Shown here one piece after another: positions 32,101 to 41,113 of a stretch of DNA of 64,000 bases; position 1 is the stretch's first letter, and every line of letters starts with the position of its first letter. The stretch spans positions 16,514,501 through 16,578,500 of the forward strand of contig NC_133006.1 in the NCBI RefSeq assembly GCF_048564905.1, written 5' to 3'. Both the position numbers and the translations under genes were made by a program. The DNA comes from Vicugna pacos. Its lineage: Eukaryota; Chordata; Mammalia; Artiodactyla; Camelidae. The notes under the pieces were generated by a model. It was given only the letters and a program-made list of their open reading frames with translations, did no database searches and was not told the DNA's origin.

Positions 32101-33599
32101 GGAACAGGAAGAGCTTGAAATGTGTCAGGAAGGAAATGTATAGTTCAAGACATGAGATCACCTTACCTCTTGTGGGAGAGGGAGGATCTTCTTTCAATAG
32201 CCCCACCCTACACAGGACTTTCAAACTATACAAACTCCCTATAGAGAAGCTGTTTTGTTGAAAGTGGCAGGATTAAAGATATTAGCCCTCTGACCCACAG
32301 AATGGAATTCAAAACACTTCTATGACTCAAAAACATCAAAATAGCTGCCATGATCATTAAAACAAAAAATTTAACACAGTCCTTCCCTCCAAAAAATAGG
32401 TATTTGATCCTTCTGCTTGCAGTTATTTTAATGCTCTTTTTATTTCCTCAAATGAGTTCACACGAACAAAAAAGTTAATCAGGTTTTTGCAGCTGAGAAG
32501 CTACAATGAAGAATTTCTGGAACTTAAATGCAATCACCAGAAAGGAAGAAGGAAGCAATCACTATGAGCCAAAATCACCTTCATGAGGTTACTGTTCTTA
32601 AGGCCCCAAACTAGGATTACTCCTACTCAATTGGACTAACTACCTTAGAAGAAATGTTTTCACAGATTGAACCTTATTTTTATATCCCCTAATAGCAAGC
32701 TCTGAGAGAACAGAATTCACCCACCAGGGCACTGATGTGAATGGAGGGTCCTTTGTGGACCCCCTTTTCTACCGTCCTTTGCCCTCCCTACTAACTATTA
32801 GTTAATAGTTAATAGAAAAACTATTTTACTGTATTATCTAAGTTCCATTTTGGAAATAAAACATTCTCAATCTTGGCCTAAAGTCAAATCAATGCATAAT
32901 AAACTTCTTCAAGGGAACAAAAACAAGTGAAATTTTACTAAAATAAAGCCAGGTACAAAGCATCAGAAAATGTAATCTGTGTATAAATTCAAGAAAGCAA
33001 TCTATCTTAATTAGGAATAAAACAGCAGCGGGGAATTCCTTTCTAATATGTGCTTATCTGTAAGTGCAGCTATCTAAATATTATCTTCATGTTAAACTAG
33101 AGCTTTTCAGAACAAGCACTGTGACAAATCAAATCAGAGAACAGTGTATTTCTTAGAAGCTACCATGGTTTGTCTACTGTGGCCAAAGACCATAAGCTAG
33201 CTTAATCAGTAAGAGAAGCAACCAAATTGATTCCAGAAAAACTAAAAATTCCAAAGTTCCATGTGAAAACAGACTAGGTGTTTTGAATTTTAGTAAAGGG
33301 GGCAATCTGCTATTAAACCAGGCTCCAAACTGTAAGTGGTCATAGAGTGGATACAGAGTTCCAAACAGGACAGAAATCACAACAAATTCAATCTTCAAAA
33401 AGCACTTCAACACAAATCACCAGACCCATTACTTAGAAGGTCTGGAACCTCTCAAATTATTCCACAACTAAGCAGTGCTATTAGCTCTGTTGCTGTGATG
33501 TTTAAAGCTGTTTTACTTCCATACCTGCTGCTGAATCTGTCCAGCCTGCACAACAATCTGCTCTGTTGAACTGTTGCTGTTCGCTGTGTATTGTTCCAT
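17134..33599 (-). CDS. NFYA: NF-YA, DNA-contacting subunit of CCAAT-binding factor NF-Y
   Basis: Nine coding exons: 33525-33599, 32005-32091, 29013-29159, 23641-23772, 23325-23430, 21871-22037, 20556-20729, 19676-19777 and 17134-17187. Joined, they give 347 codons, the human length, with no difference I could recall from the human protein. NF-YA joins the histone-fold pair NF-YB/NF-YC in the nucleus and inserts into the minor groove at CCAAT. Residues 1-182 are a Gln-rich activation domain and 184-250 Ser/Thr/Val-rich. The CBF-B/HAP2 core spans about 262-320: a subunit-binding helix (YVNAKQYHRILKRRQARAKL), a linker, then the DNA-contacting RHRHAMARKRGEGGRF. The start is fixed by MEQYTANSNSS. 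The noncoding first exon lies in the divergent promoter at about 39.7 kb. Exon 3 is the one skipped in the known short isoform. Confidence 0.97.
17188..19675 (-). other. NFYA intron 9: MIR and L2 remnants
   Basis: MIR at about 17,950-18,110 ('ttactgagctctcactgtgc' core) and another at 19,140-19,380. A long antisense L2 3' part occupies 18,275-19,130. No unexplained open frame. Confidence 0.55.
18275..19130 (-). repeat. L2 LINE fragment (3' region)
   Basis: It runs from 'catttactgagtgcttgctc' through 'gggccttgctggccatggta' and 'tttagtctgagtgcaaat'. This is the reverse of the L2 3' UTR and ORF2 end, the same segment as the copy at 59,185-59,800. Confidence 0.6.
19676..19777 (-). CDS. NFYA: NFYA exon 9, DNA-contacting helix (residues 297-330)
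   Basis: It encodes KYLHESRHRHAMARKRGEGG and then RFFSPKEKDSPHMQ. RHRHAMARKR and the GRF loop are the CCAAT-contacting part. Confidence 0.97.
20556..20729 (-). CDS. NFYA: NFYA exon 8, subunit-interaction helix (residues 239-296)
   Basis: It contains PLYVNAKQYHRILKRRQ and ARAKLEAEGKIPKERR, the NF-YA1 helix that docks on NF-YB/NF-YC and the start of the linker. Confidence 0.97.
20730..21870 (-). other. NFYA intron 7 with MER5A and L2-like remnants
   Basis: A MER5A-like element lies at about 20,815-20,960, an L2-like tail at 21,420-21,690, and a CTCF-type core at 21,010-21,022 (minus strand). The remainder shows nothing recognisable. Confidence 0.5.
21010..21022 (-). promoter_or_regulatory. 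CTCF-type core motif in an NFYA intron
   Basis: The minus strand reads CCACTAGATGGCA, a full match to the CCASYAGRKGGCR core. Confidence 0.45.
21871..22037 (-). CDS. NFYA: NFYA exon 7 (residues 183-238)
   Basis: It encodes VTVPVSGMITIPAASLAGAQ through NVVNSGGMVM, the Ser/Thr/Val-rich region before the conserved core. Confidence 0.96.
22038..23324 (-). other. NFYA intron 6 with an L2 tail
   Basis: 22,540-22,935 resembles an L2 3' end on the plus strand ('gactagaggctctttgag' followed by 'aataaattaataa'). The rest is unique AT-rich sequence. Confidence 0.5.
23325..23430 (-). CDS. NFYA: NFYA exon 6 (residues 148-183)
   Basis: It encodes TQQQIAVQGQQVAQTAEGQT and then IVYQPVNADGTILQQ, ending in phase 1 at GTAAGTG. 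Confidence 0.96.
23641..23772 (-). CDS. NFYA: NFYA exon 5 (residues 104-147)
   Basis: It encodes IQLVPPGQIQIQGGQAVQVQ and on to AVTAGQTQ, the densest Gln stretch of the activation domain. Confidence 0.96.
24590..25100 (-). repeat. L1/HAL1 ORF1 fragment
   Basis: The minus strand keeps an open piece (24,594-24,833) with the coiled-coil to RRM border of L1 ORF1p: RIGELEDRTMEIIESEEQKE, then QSLRILWDTIKWINICIMGV and PAREEKERG. Upstream codons are decayed. Confidence 0.75.
25703..25722. repeat. (TG)n microsatellite
   Basis: About ten TG units followed by a G-run. Confidence 0.9.
25805..25960. mobile_element. MER2/Tigger-like non-autonomous DNA transposon
   Basis: 'cttggtatccatggagactg', 'ataccaaaatccctgcatgc' and 'tcaagtccctta' match the MER2 left end. 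'tccatacctgcagatgtgaa' and 'cctgtggttatgg' match the right end, with the interior deleted. Confidence 0.6.
26870..26995. repeat. MIR SINE remnant
   Basis: 'gagctggaatgaaccctaga' and 'gagaaaactgacaatcaaat' fit the MIR core and tail. Confidence 0.55.
28024..28041. repeat. (TG)n microsatellite
   Basis: About nine TG units within L1 debris. Confidence 0.85.
29013..29159 (-). CDS. NFYA: NFYA exon 4 (residues 55-103)
   Basis: It encodes VQGQPLMVQVSGGQLITSTG onward to VSGTQGLQQ, part of the Gln-rich activation domain. The acceptor is TTGTATTTCAG and the donor GTGAGTG. Confidence 0.96.
29160..32004 (-). other. NFYA intron 3
   Basis: Mostly unique AT-rich sequence, with an A/C-rich low-complexity block at 30,031-30,096. 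No repeat family or extra exon recognised with confidence. Confidence 0.5.
32005..32091 (-). CDS. NFYA: NFYA exon 3, alternative cassette (residues 26-54)
   Basis: It encodes QQGGVTAVQLQTEAQ and then VASASGQQVQTLQV, 29 codons, and is absent from the known short isoform. Its donor region reads CAGGTAGTGGTG. Use of the second GT (32,003-32,004) restores the human VV junction; the first GT would remove one Val. Confidence 0.93.
32092..33524 (-). other. NFYA intron 2
   Basis: Unique AT-rich sequence. I see no exon, RNA gene or recognisable repeat. Confidence 0.5.
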
Positions 33600-33672
33600 G
33601 GTCCCTTCAAGTCAGAGTCCTGTCCACAGGGAGTTTCACTCTGGAGATCCTCGAAGACTTCAAGATGCACTC
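33525..33672 (-). CDS. NFYA: NFYA exon 2, with start codon (residues 1-25)
   Basis: The coding part is 33525-33599, from the ATG at 33,599. The 73 bases above it are 5' UTR down from the acceptor TTTCAATAG. It encodes MEQYTANSNSSTEQIVVQAG and then QIQQQ. Confidence 0.95.
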
Positions 33673-34339
33673 CTATTGAAAGGTAGGAAAATAAAAGTAA
33701 AATGAGATTGTTAATAAAGTCCTCACCAATGCTTAACCTTGATAACTTACTGCTGTGCTTTATTTGCAAGAAAAGAGAAGTGGGAAATGTTTATATTCAG
33801 TATCATTTTTAACTAGGATTACATGGCACAATCCCAGTAACAATACCATAATGCTATTTAACACATTTAAAAAAATGTTCTTAGTCATTTCTTAAGAGCA
33901 ACCTTAAGCTTCAACACTACTGGAGAAACACCTGCACCTTAGAAATTCTCATTAAGCTACAATATCACTGTTGCAGAGCCTATTTAACACTGATTTTCAG
34001 GTCTGCACATGTACTTTTGAAAATAAAGTTTCTGTAATTTGTACCACACATTTGTCATACATAAAACTTCAGGGTTTATTACTTAGTAAATAATTACCCA
34101 GATCCGAAGTCAAACATTTTGCTTATTAAAATCTCCATTAAGTAGTATTAAGAAAGTCCCAGTGAAGGTTTAGGAGTTTGTGTTTTAATCCAGAGCAAAA
34201 AATAAAAAGGAATTATACTAATGGCAAAAATTCTATTTATAGACATATGGAAAAACAATTTACATGCCATATTACAGCTATGATTTTCTCTAGAAAGAAT
34301 TTTTAAGTTTTTCCCAGCCTTGAATCTGAATACCTAATA

Positions 34340-34730
34340 ATACCCTACCCTTTCTTGTATAATTTTAACTTTTATTATGGAAAATTTCAAATATATACCA
34401 AAACAGTGAGGACAATATAATGAACACCCACAGCCAACACCCAGCTTCAAGAATTTTCAACAGATGGTCAGTCTCACTTGACATAAATCTCATCCACTTT
34501 TACCCACCCCAGGATTTCTCTGAAGCAAATGCCAGGCAATTTATTATCCCCAAACCCCATAAATACTACAGCATCTACCTCTAAAGAGAAAAGATTCTTT
34601 TGCCTTTATCACTTTATCACAGTGATCTTGTGTCTCTATAATTCTTTCAAACTTAAAAAATTGACAAGTTCTTAATATCATTAAATATACAGTCAACACC
34701 CAAATTTACTCTTCTCATACACTTTAACAG
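34340..34730 (+). repeat. Old L1-type interspersed repeat
   Basis: 'ttattatggaaaatttcaaa', 'aacacccagcttcaagaatt' and 'tctgaagcaaatgccaggca' form a familiar ancient L1M 3' segment. Confidence 0.5.
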
Positions 34731-35739
34731 CTGAAAACTCCTTTTTGTAATAAGGGCACAATCTGATAAAATTGAAGTGATATTTGAGAACTTTGAATAA
34801 AGACTTGAATTCAAAAACTTAAAATTTTATGTAATTCTCTTTGGAAACACGGGGGAAGTACAGGTATAAACAAAACGTAGATAAATCTTTCCTCCAATTT
34901 TTCTCTAGGTCTTCATAAATTCTAAAAATTAAACGATAAAATTATGTGAGCTACATGAGCCGCACATCACAGCAGCAAAGCAATGCACTGCTCTACACAA
35001 ATCCACAAATGAGATGAATAACTTGTAAAGTGTCTCAATGTGGTGTGAAGAAGTCAAAATATATTCAAGTGCATGTCCAAATATTTAGGAAGAAGTGTTA
35101 TCGACAGATGAATGGATGGAGAGATATCTGAAAAGGCAAGTACAGTAAGTACAACATTAATGGGAGACTCTAAATGAAGGGTATATGGGTGTTTATTGTA
35201 AAACCCTTTCAACTTTACTGTATGTTTGCAAATTTTTATACTAAAATGTTGGGAGGAAAATCTAATAAAAATTGAGCCTATTACTCATAGCCAAATTGGT
35301 ATGCGATGTAAAAGTATAAGAGCCATAAACAAGTGACAGGATGACTACGCCATCACAGCATGATGGCCTGTGGCCATATGGCTCTCCAACTCACTACTCT
35401 TGCTCTAACAAAATGCTCACCAAGCAAACATTTTGCTATAACTTGGATTTACACATAGATTAGCCAACAGGGAGCAGATATGATCATCAACACAAGTAAA
35501 CCTGATAGTTATTTCTCACTGCATACTGACAAACTGGCTTTCTGGTTTTTATACCAGTCTCTTCTGAATTGGCTGACTGAGTTCGCTCCTGAGAGATTGT
35601 GGGAACAGTACAGAAAAACAGATTTTCAGCCAGACTAAGTGGCTCTGCCAGGGAAGTGAACGGTCTTCCCTAAGCTTTATCTTTTCTCTAGCTGCAACAC
35701 ACACATTTATGTTTCTAAACTAAAAAAATTTAAAATTAA

Positions 35740-36030
35740 GGTCATAGTACAAAAAAGAGTGGTATGATTCCATTTATATGAAACCCTGAGAAGGCAATAG
35801 TAATCTAGAGACAGAAAGCAGATCAGTGGTTCCTTGGAAATGGAAAAGGGGGGAGAGGGCAAAATGAGAAGCTGACAGGGTCAGAGCATCAGGAACTTTC
35901 TAGGGTGATAAAATGTTTTATATTTTCATTGTGGTGGTGGTTGCATGGGTGTATAAATTTGTCAAAATTCAACACGTACACTTCAAATGATTATCCTTTG
36001 TGTCTAAACTATATCTCAACAGAGTTGATG
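35740..36030 (+). repeat. L1M 3' UTR fragment
   Basis: 'tatgattccatttatatgaa', 'agaaagcagatcagtggttc' and 'ctatatctcaacagag' follow the L1 3' UTR order. Confidence 0.6.
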
Positions 36031-36729
36031 TTAAAAAATGAGAATCAGGAAGGAATATCCTCTGTATTTTGACACTCCACCCCCTCCCAAATCCCCTTCC
36101 TGTATGAAATCTTTTCATTTACAGCTGATTTCCAGAAATTTAATCTTACTGGAAGTGCAGGGAAACAACTAATAAAATGTCACGCAGATTTTAACCAGCT
36201 TACCCTGGTAATACAAATGCTACAATTTAAAAACAGTTAAATCCACTATACTTTGAAGGGTAAAAACAGAAGCAGCTTCAAGTCTAACAGCAATTCTCTG
36301 CCATATTAACGAGGGAATGATCCTGCTTGGAGCATGATACTGAGACTGCTAACAGGGAAGGCTGCAATTGAGTGTTCTCAGCGAACGGCAATATAATTTG
36401 ACACCGTCTTTCCTCAAGTGTTTCTCTGCCCAAGATTCTGACAAAATTAAGTCAGCCAGATTTAGTCTGTCTATGGCTCTTGCTCCTAATCCAAAGTTTT
36501 GAATGTTTTTTTCCTCAAAGAGAGAAAATGTGTTTACTCTGGTTAGCACGAACTTTTCTTCCTCCCCACTTCAAGGTGCTAAACCTAATATGCAGCTAAC
36601 TACTCAGGAACCCATTCTACATGGACCCAAACTTTTAAAGCTAAAACTTCTAGAAACTCAACCATAAGCACACGAAAAGCCCTTCAGGAGTACTGTATTT
36701 GACAATCACTACCAGGTGAAGACTGTAGC

Positions 36730-36960
36730 ATTAACAGTAGCTTTCAAACTTTTTTGACAATTCACAGTGAGAAACACATTTCATATCACAAATGCTCATG
36801 CAACACACTAAAAAAGTAACAAACAGAAGTTTCATAAATACTTATCTTTGTAAGTATAACTTATCTTTGTAAGTTTAAGATGCACTGTGATATTTTCTAT
36901 TCTACTTGTAAAAAATTATCAGCACTGACCCACTAAACTGATTTCACAACAAACAGGTCC
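36730..36960. mobile_element. hAT-like MITE remnant
   Basis: 'tttcaaacttttttgacaat', 'gagaaacacatttcatatca' and 'cactgtgatattttctattc' resemble a mammalian hAT-derived MITE. I cannot name the subfamily. Confidence 0.45.
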
Positions 36961-39672
36961 TGATCTGTGTTTGAAAAAAAAAATTAGAGAACAAAGGGCT
37001 GTCCAGCTGCCCCATGGTCCAAAAGGTTTCTGGATGAGGGTTCTTAATTTGCTCCTTAATCTCCACTAATGATGTACCACTTGTCACGCGTTGTTCTGAA
37101 GGTTTCAGAAACAAAAGGAAAAAAACTCTGATGAAGATCCCAACTTCAGTCTTTAAGTTTAGCAAAGGAGTAAAAATCTACACTGAAACCCTACGAGAGA
37201 AACAAATATGGGAGTTTGGAGAATAGAGATTTCTTCCAACTGGGGATAGACAAGGCTTTAGAAAAATGTGGCATCGAACTTGGTCTTAAGCATGAGAAGG
37301 ATTTATATATGTGATGATGTGGGAAGGAATGGAATACTCCAAACGAAGGAAGATCACAAAAACAAGGACATGAAAATTTCCTCTTATGAAAGCTGACTAA
37401 AAGGCCACACACATGTCAAGAGAAAGCTAAAGGCCCAGACTATTGTCTCTCAAAATTCCAGGCAAAGAGGTTCTGCAGACAGGTGGAAGCTCTAGAGGGG
37501 TTTGGCAAAAAAAGTGACCACGCTATTGCTGTCTTTTAGAAAGAAGTCTAGCAAAAATGTTTACTGGTTTTAAAGTTACTAGATATACCCATTTTTAAGT
37601 ACCAAGGTATTTATCTAGTCTAAAGGCAAATGTAAATGTTTTTTAAAAAATCGAGGCCACGGTGCCCCGTCTATTGATGTAGGTATTTTAAGAATTATAA
37701 GAATTAAAAAAATGATTTAAACAATGAAAAAGTTCACCCCTCAAAGTGAAAACAAAAACTGTCCCCAAAGTTTTACTAATGCAAAGAGCTCTGGACTAGT
37801 TTTCTGAAGCCTACCAGTTGTATAACCTTAGTAAATGCGATTATAAAAACAGGCACCACATACTAAAGACCTACTCTATATAGCAGGGACTGCTGCACTA
37901 GGCGTTTCACATGAGTAAAAATAGCTTTTAAAGTCCCAGGAGAAAAATCTCCCTTTCTTCTGCCAGAGTCAGCTGTTATTGTGGAGCAGAACCTCGTAAG
38001 TCAGAAACTTGTTTTTCCAATTTTAGGGGGAAAAAAAGTACTTCTAGATTTCTATCTGAATCTCCACAAAATTACTGCTTCCAAAAAAATTCCTTAGCAA
38101 GATAGACAAGTGTTTCTATCAACCGGGCTTTCCAGCCTAAACTCTCACCACTGCCCACTGCCCTATGCTCTCTTACTCTTCAAACGCAAGGCAGTTTGGT
38201 GCTTCTGCACATGAGAGCAACGCTCTTTTCTTGTCCCAAGAAATCCCATCATCCTTCAAAGCCAATCAAAAGTGTGGCAATGTTGAGCTTTCCACCTAGG
38301 CTGTTGGTAGCTTATACATCAGCTAGTTAACCTAATCGGGAGGTACCAATTACTTGTTCACCTGTCAATTTCCACCAGGCTAGGTAGGTTCTTATCGACC
38401 TCTCTATCCACTCTCTTCCCAGCACTTAGATGGATGCCTGATGCATACTAACTGTTCGATACTTGGTTGTCAATGAAGATTTCCTCTCACTCTAACAAAA
38501 ACCTAGTAAGACTGTTAAGTATTTGTAAGTATCTACTGAGAAAACGTCAACATACTAAAAAACAAACAAACGAAAAAAGGTTGTGGACTGAGCTAATTAG
38601 TGGTGTCCGACACATTCAAAGTGACACAGAAAGGTGAAAAAAAGCACTGTACATTCCCAGGGGAGCAAGAGTTCACAAGATGAGCAACAGATAAGACTAA
38701 TGTTACAGAAACAAGTTGTGCCGCCTCGGGGAAAAGGAACGCACAGGGCTCTCAATCTTCTAACAGTGAAAGTTCCAGACACCGAATGGACAGGCCTTAC
38801 AGCTCGGGGAAGAAAGGGAGACCGCTTGGTTGGGCTCCAAGACGGAGGTGTGCGGCTCTGCCCCGAGATCGGGGTGGGGAGGAGAGGAAATGACGAGCCA
38901 AAAGGGGGTGGTAACGGCGCCGGGCCGGAGACCCGGGCCGAACGTGCTGGGAGGAGGGGCACAGCGCGGCCCGAGGAGTAGGCGCACTAACGGACCCCTT
39001 CCCCCGATCCGGGGGCCTGCAAGGGCGGGCCCGCAGAGCACCGAGGCGGGGGCAGCCGGGGCCCCTCTCCGCGCCGAAGCGGGGCCCTACGGCCGCGGCG
39101 CGCGTCTTCCCCAGGCCTCCCTTTTAACACAGGGGTTTGCAGACCCGCTCATGGAGGGGTGGGGTACGCGCGCCCTGCAGGGGGAGACTTCCTGTCCCGA
39201 GGGCCAGAGCGTGTTGAGTTCAAGGGCGGGCTTAAACGTGAGGCCGGAACGACCAGGAGGAAACCGCCGAGGCCCTGGGACCGCTTGTGTGTATACCTGA
39301 GCATAGGGGCCTTCAAGCGAGGCAAGCCCACCACCCCCAGGCCTGGGGCCTGAGAACCTGAGCCTAAGGGTCAGGGGGACGGGGACACATCCCCAACTGG
39401 CTCCAGCACTCTGCAAGGGTCTGGACCCCGAAATGCCTGCTCCCAAGAACGCCATCACCGCGCGGGGCGGCCCCCTGCAGGCCTCGGTCGGGAGTGCCCC
39501 CGGGCGCTCGCAGGCTCCGGGCCGGGGACGCTGGCCACCCCACTCGGCTAGGCTCAGCTCGACTCCCCGGGCTCGACGGGCGCCTGGGCCTCTCCTGAGT
39601 GGTCAGCGAGACCCGCCAATCGGGGCCCTGGGGCCGGCTCTGGGCCGCTGGATATTGGCTCCTCACACTCAC

Positions 39673-39830
39673 CGTGCCTCGCTCCCCCGGTTCGCTGCCC
39701 GCGCTGATTGGCTCCAGTACCGGACCCCGAAACCCAATCAGAGGCTCCAGCCGCCGCTGCCGCCGCCACAGCCGCTGCCTCGCAAAATGGCGAACCCGAA
39801 CAAAGGGGAATCAGGCCTCCCTCCAACTGC
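39673..39830 (-). other. NFYA: NFYA noncoding exon 1 (upstream limit approximate)
   Basis: A consensus donor CACG|GTGAGTG on the minus strand ends at 39,673. The GC-rich sequence above it lies downstream of the NRF1-like cluster. The transcription start cannot be fixed from sequence, so the upper bound is a guess. Confidence 0.5.
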
Positions 39831-39834
39831 CTCC

Positions 39835-40166
39835 GCGCAGGCGCTTCCAAGACCACGCCCCCTAGCCCGAGCTCTGGGCTCGCCCCACCCTCAGTTGAAG
39901 GAGCACCGCGCAGGCGTCCCCCGAAGCCACGCCCACTTTTCTGATTAGATTCCACCCCTGGTGAAGGAATACGCAGGCGCCTTCTAGACGCGCCAGGCCC
40001 TTTAGCTCAAATACCGCCCTGAACATAGTACTACGCAGGCGCCAACTAACTCTTTTGCCCACTGCCCACCCCCGCCTCTATGCGGCCCCTGGAGACACAC
40101 CCCTGGGGCTAAGGCGCAAGCGCCGTTCTACCCGACTCGCTGTCGGCTGTCTCGTTACGCATGCCC
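39835..40166. repeat. Iterated NRF1-like motif, about 62-81 bp period
   Basis: GCGCAGGCGC 39,835-39,844; GCGCAGGCGT 39,908-39,917; ACGCAGGCGC 39,971-39,980; ACGCAGGCGC 40,033-40,042; GCGCAAGCGC 40,114-40,123; and a weaker ACGCATGCCC 40,157-40,166. The first two units are also each followed by CCACGCCC, suggesting diverged tandem duplicates. Confidence 0.8.
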
Positions 40167-41035
40167 GGGCGGCGGCGGGATACTCTACGGAATTTACCGC
40201 CGGAAGTTCGGCGGCCATCACCAAAGAGTGCAGGCTTGCCTAGCTAGCTAGAGGGGCTCGTTTCCGCCCCGCTCCCGGGTGGGGGGCGGCCATCTTAGGT
40301 GTGTGCAATTAAGACCCGTGGCGGGATTGGCTCTGCATCTGGGCTCGTCCGCTGCTTTCCACCTACCAGAGCCCTTCCTTGCGGGGAGGGACCTCCTAAC
40401 GGCCGACTCTTTTCCAGGTGAAGGGTAACCCCGGTATGTTGGGACTTTGAACGAGCCTCCCTGCTCCCTCCAACGGGACCCCGGGACAGGCCCTACGCCC
40501 CGGCTGATCCGCCCTAGGGTAGGAGACAGAATGGGAGGCCTCGCTAGACTTCTTCCCTTCCTCGCCCTCAAAAGATGGAGGTGAGCCTTCCTTGAAAGGC
40601 CGCCTTCCCTCTCCCCTGGCATTATACTCCCCCTGGCCCGTACACTCCCTAGTTGCGACTTAAGGGGACTGTGGCTAAGTCCCACCTTTTTGCTTGTGGG
40701 CCAAACCCAATGGGGAAACACGTATAGAGAAAAGGAGACAGTCCTCAATCCGCCTTTCTCGGCGCGGGTAAGAGGAGGAGGCGTGTCTGAGGACCGCCTT
40801 TCTTCCGCTCTAGGAAAGCGCGAAATGCGAGCAGGACACTGCCACCTTGGAACATAGGGTTTTTTCCTCTTTCTTTTTCTTGCCTCAGAAGAGTTTTGCA
40901 TTACTTCCCAGAGTTTGAATGAACTCACATTCCGCAATGAACGGTGGGGAAAAAATTGGTAAATGGGTGGTCAGGGTAGTCCGAATGTAATATATTCAGG
41001 TTGCGTGCATTTTTCCTTCTTTCCCCTTCTCATAG

Positions 41036-41113
41036 CTGAAGAAACAAGTTAAATTCTGGGAATAGCGACTCAGTATGGCCAGCAGTCCTAATGAAGATTC
41101 AGAAGGAAGCAGA
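41036..41113 (+). CDS. OARD1: OARD1 exon with start codon (residues 1-13)
   Basis: The acceptor is at 41,035 and the ATG at 41,075. It encodes [13 protein letters not shown]. The donor is AGA|GTGCGTAA. Confidence 0.92.

Larger units (their letters stand above)
33673..39672 (-). other. NFYA intron 1 (about 6 kb)
   Basis: Old L1-type debris lies at 34,340-34,730 and an L1 3' UTR at 35,740-36,030. A hAT-like MITE remnant is at 36,730-36,960 and a MIR at 37,840-37,930. The last kilobase enters the CpG island. No coding exon was seen. Confidence 0.55.
38700..40900. promoter_or_regulatory. CpG-island divergent promoter of NFYA and OARD1
   Basis: A 2-kb CpG-dense block separates NFYA (leftward) from OARD1 (rightward). 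CCAAT boxes lie at 39,616-39,620, 39,654-39,658 (minus), 39,707-39,711 (minus), 39,734-39,738 and 40,326-40,330 (minus). NRF1-like CGCAGGCG motifs recur at 39,835-40,166. An ETS-type CCGGAAGT at about 40,199 and YY1-like GGCCATC elements at about 40,211 and 40,287 mark the OARD1 side. No TATA box is seen, as expected of a housekeeping pair. Confidence 0.8.

Noticed and set aside
38597-39955. Many overlapping 90-170-codon open frames on both strands
   Set aside because: They lie in a CpG island where stop codons are rare. Their products are Arg/Pro/Gly-rich with no recognisable domain, and several overlap NFYA exon 1 and the promoter motifs.
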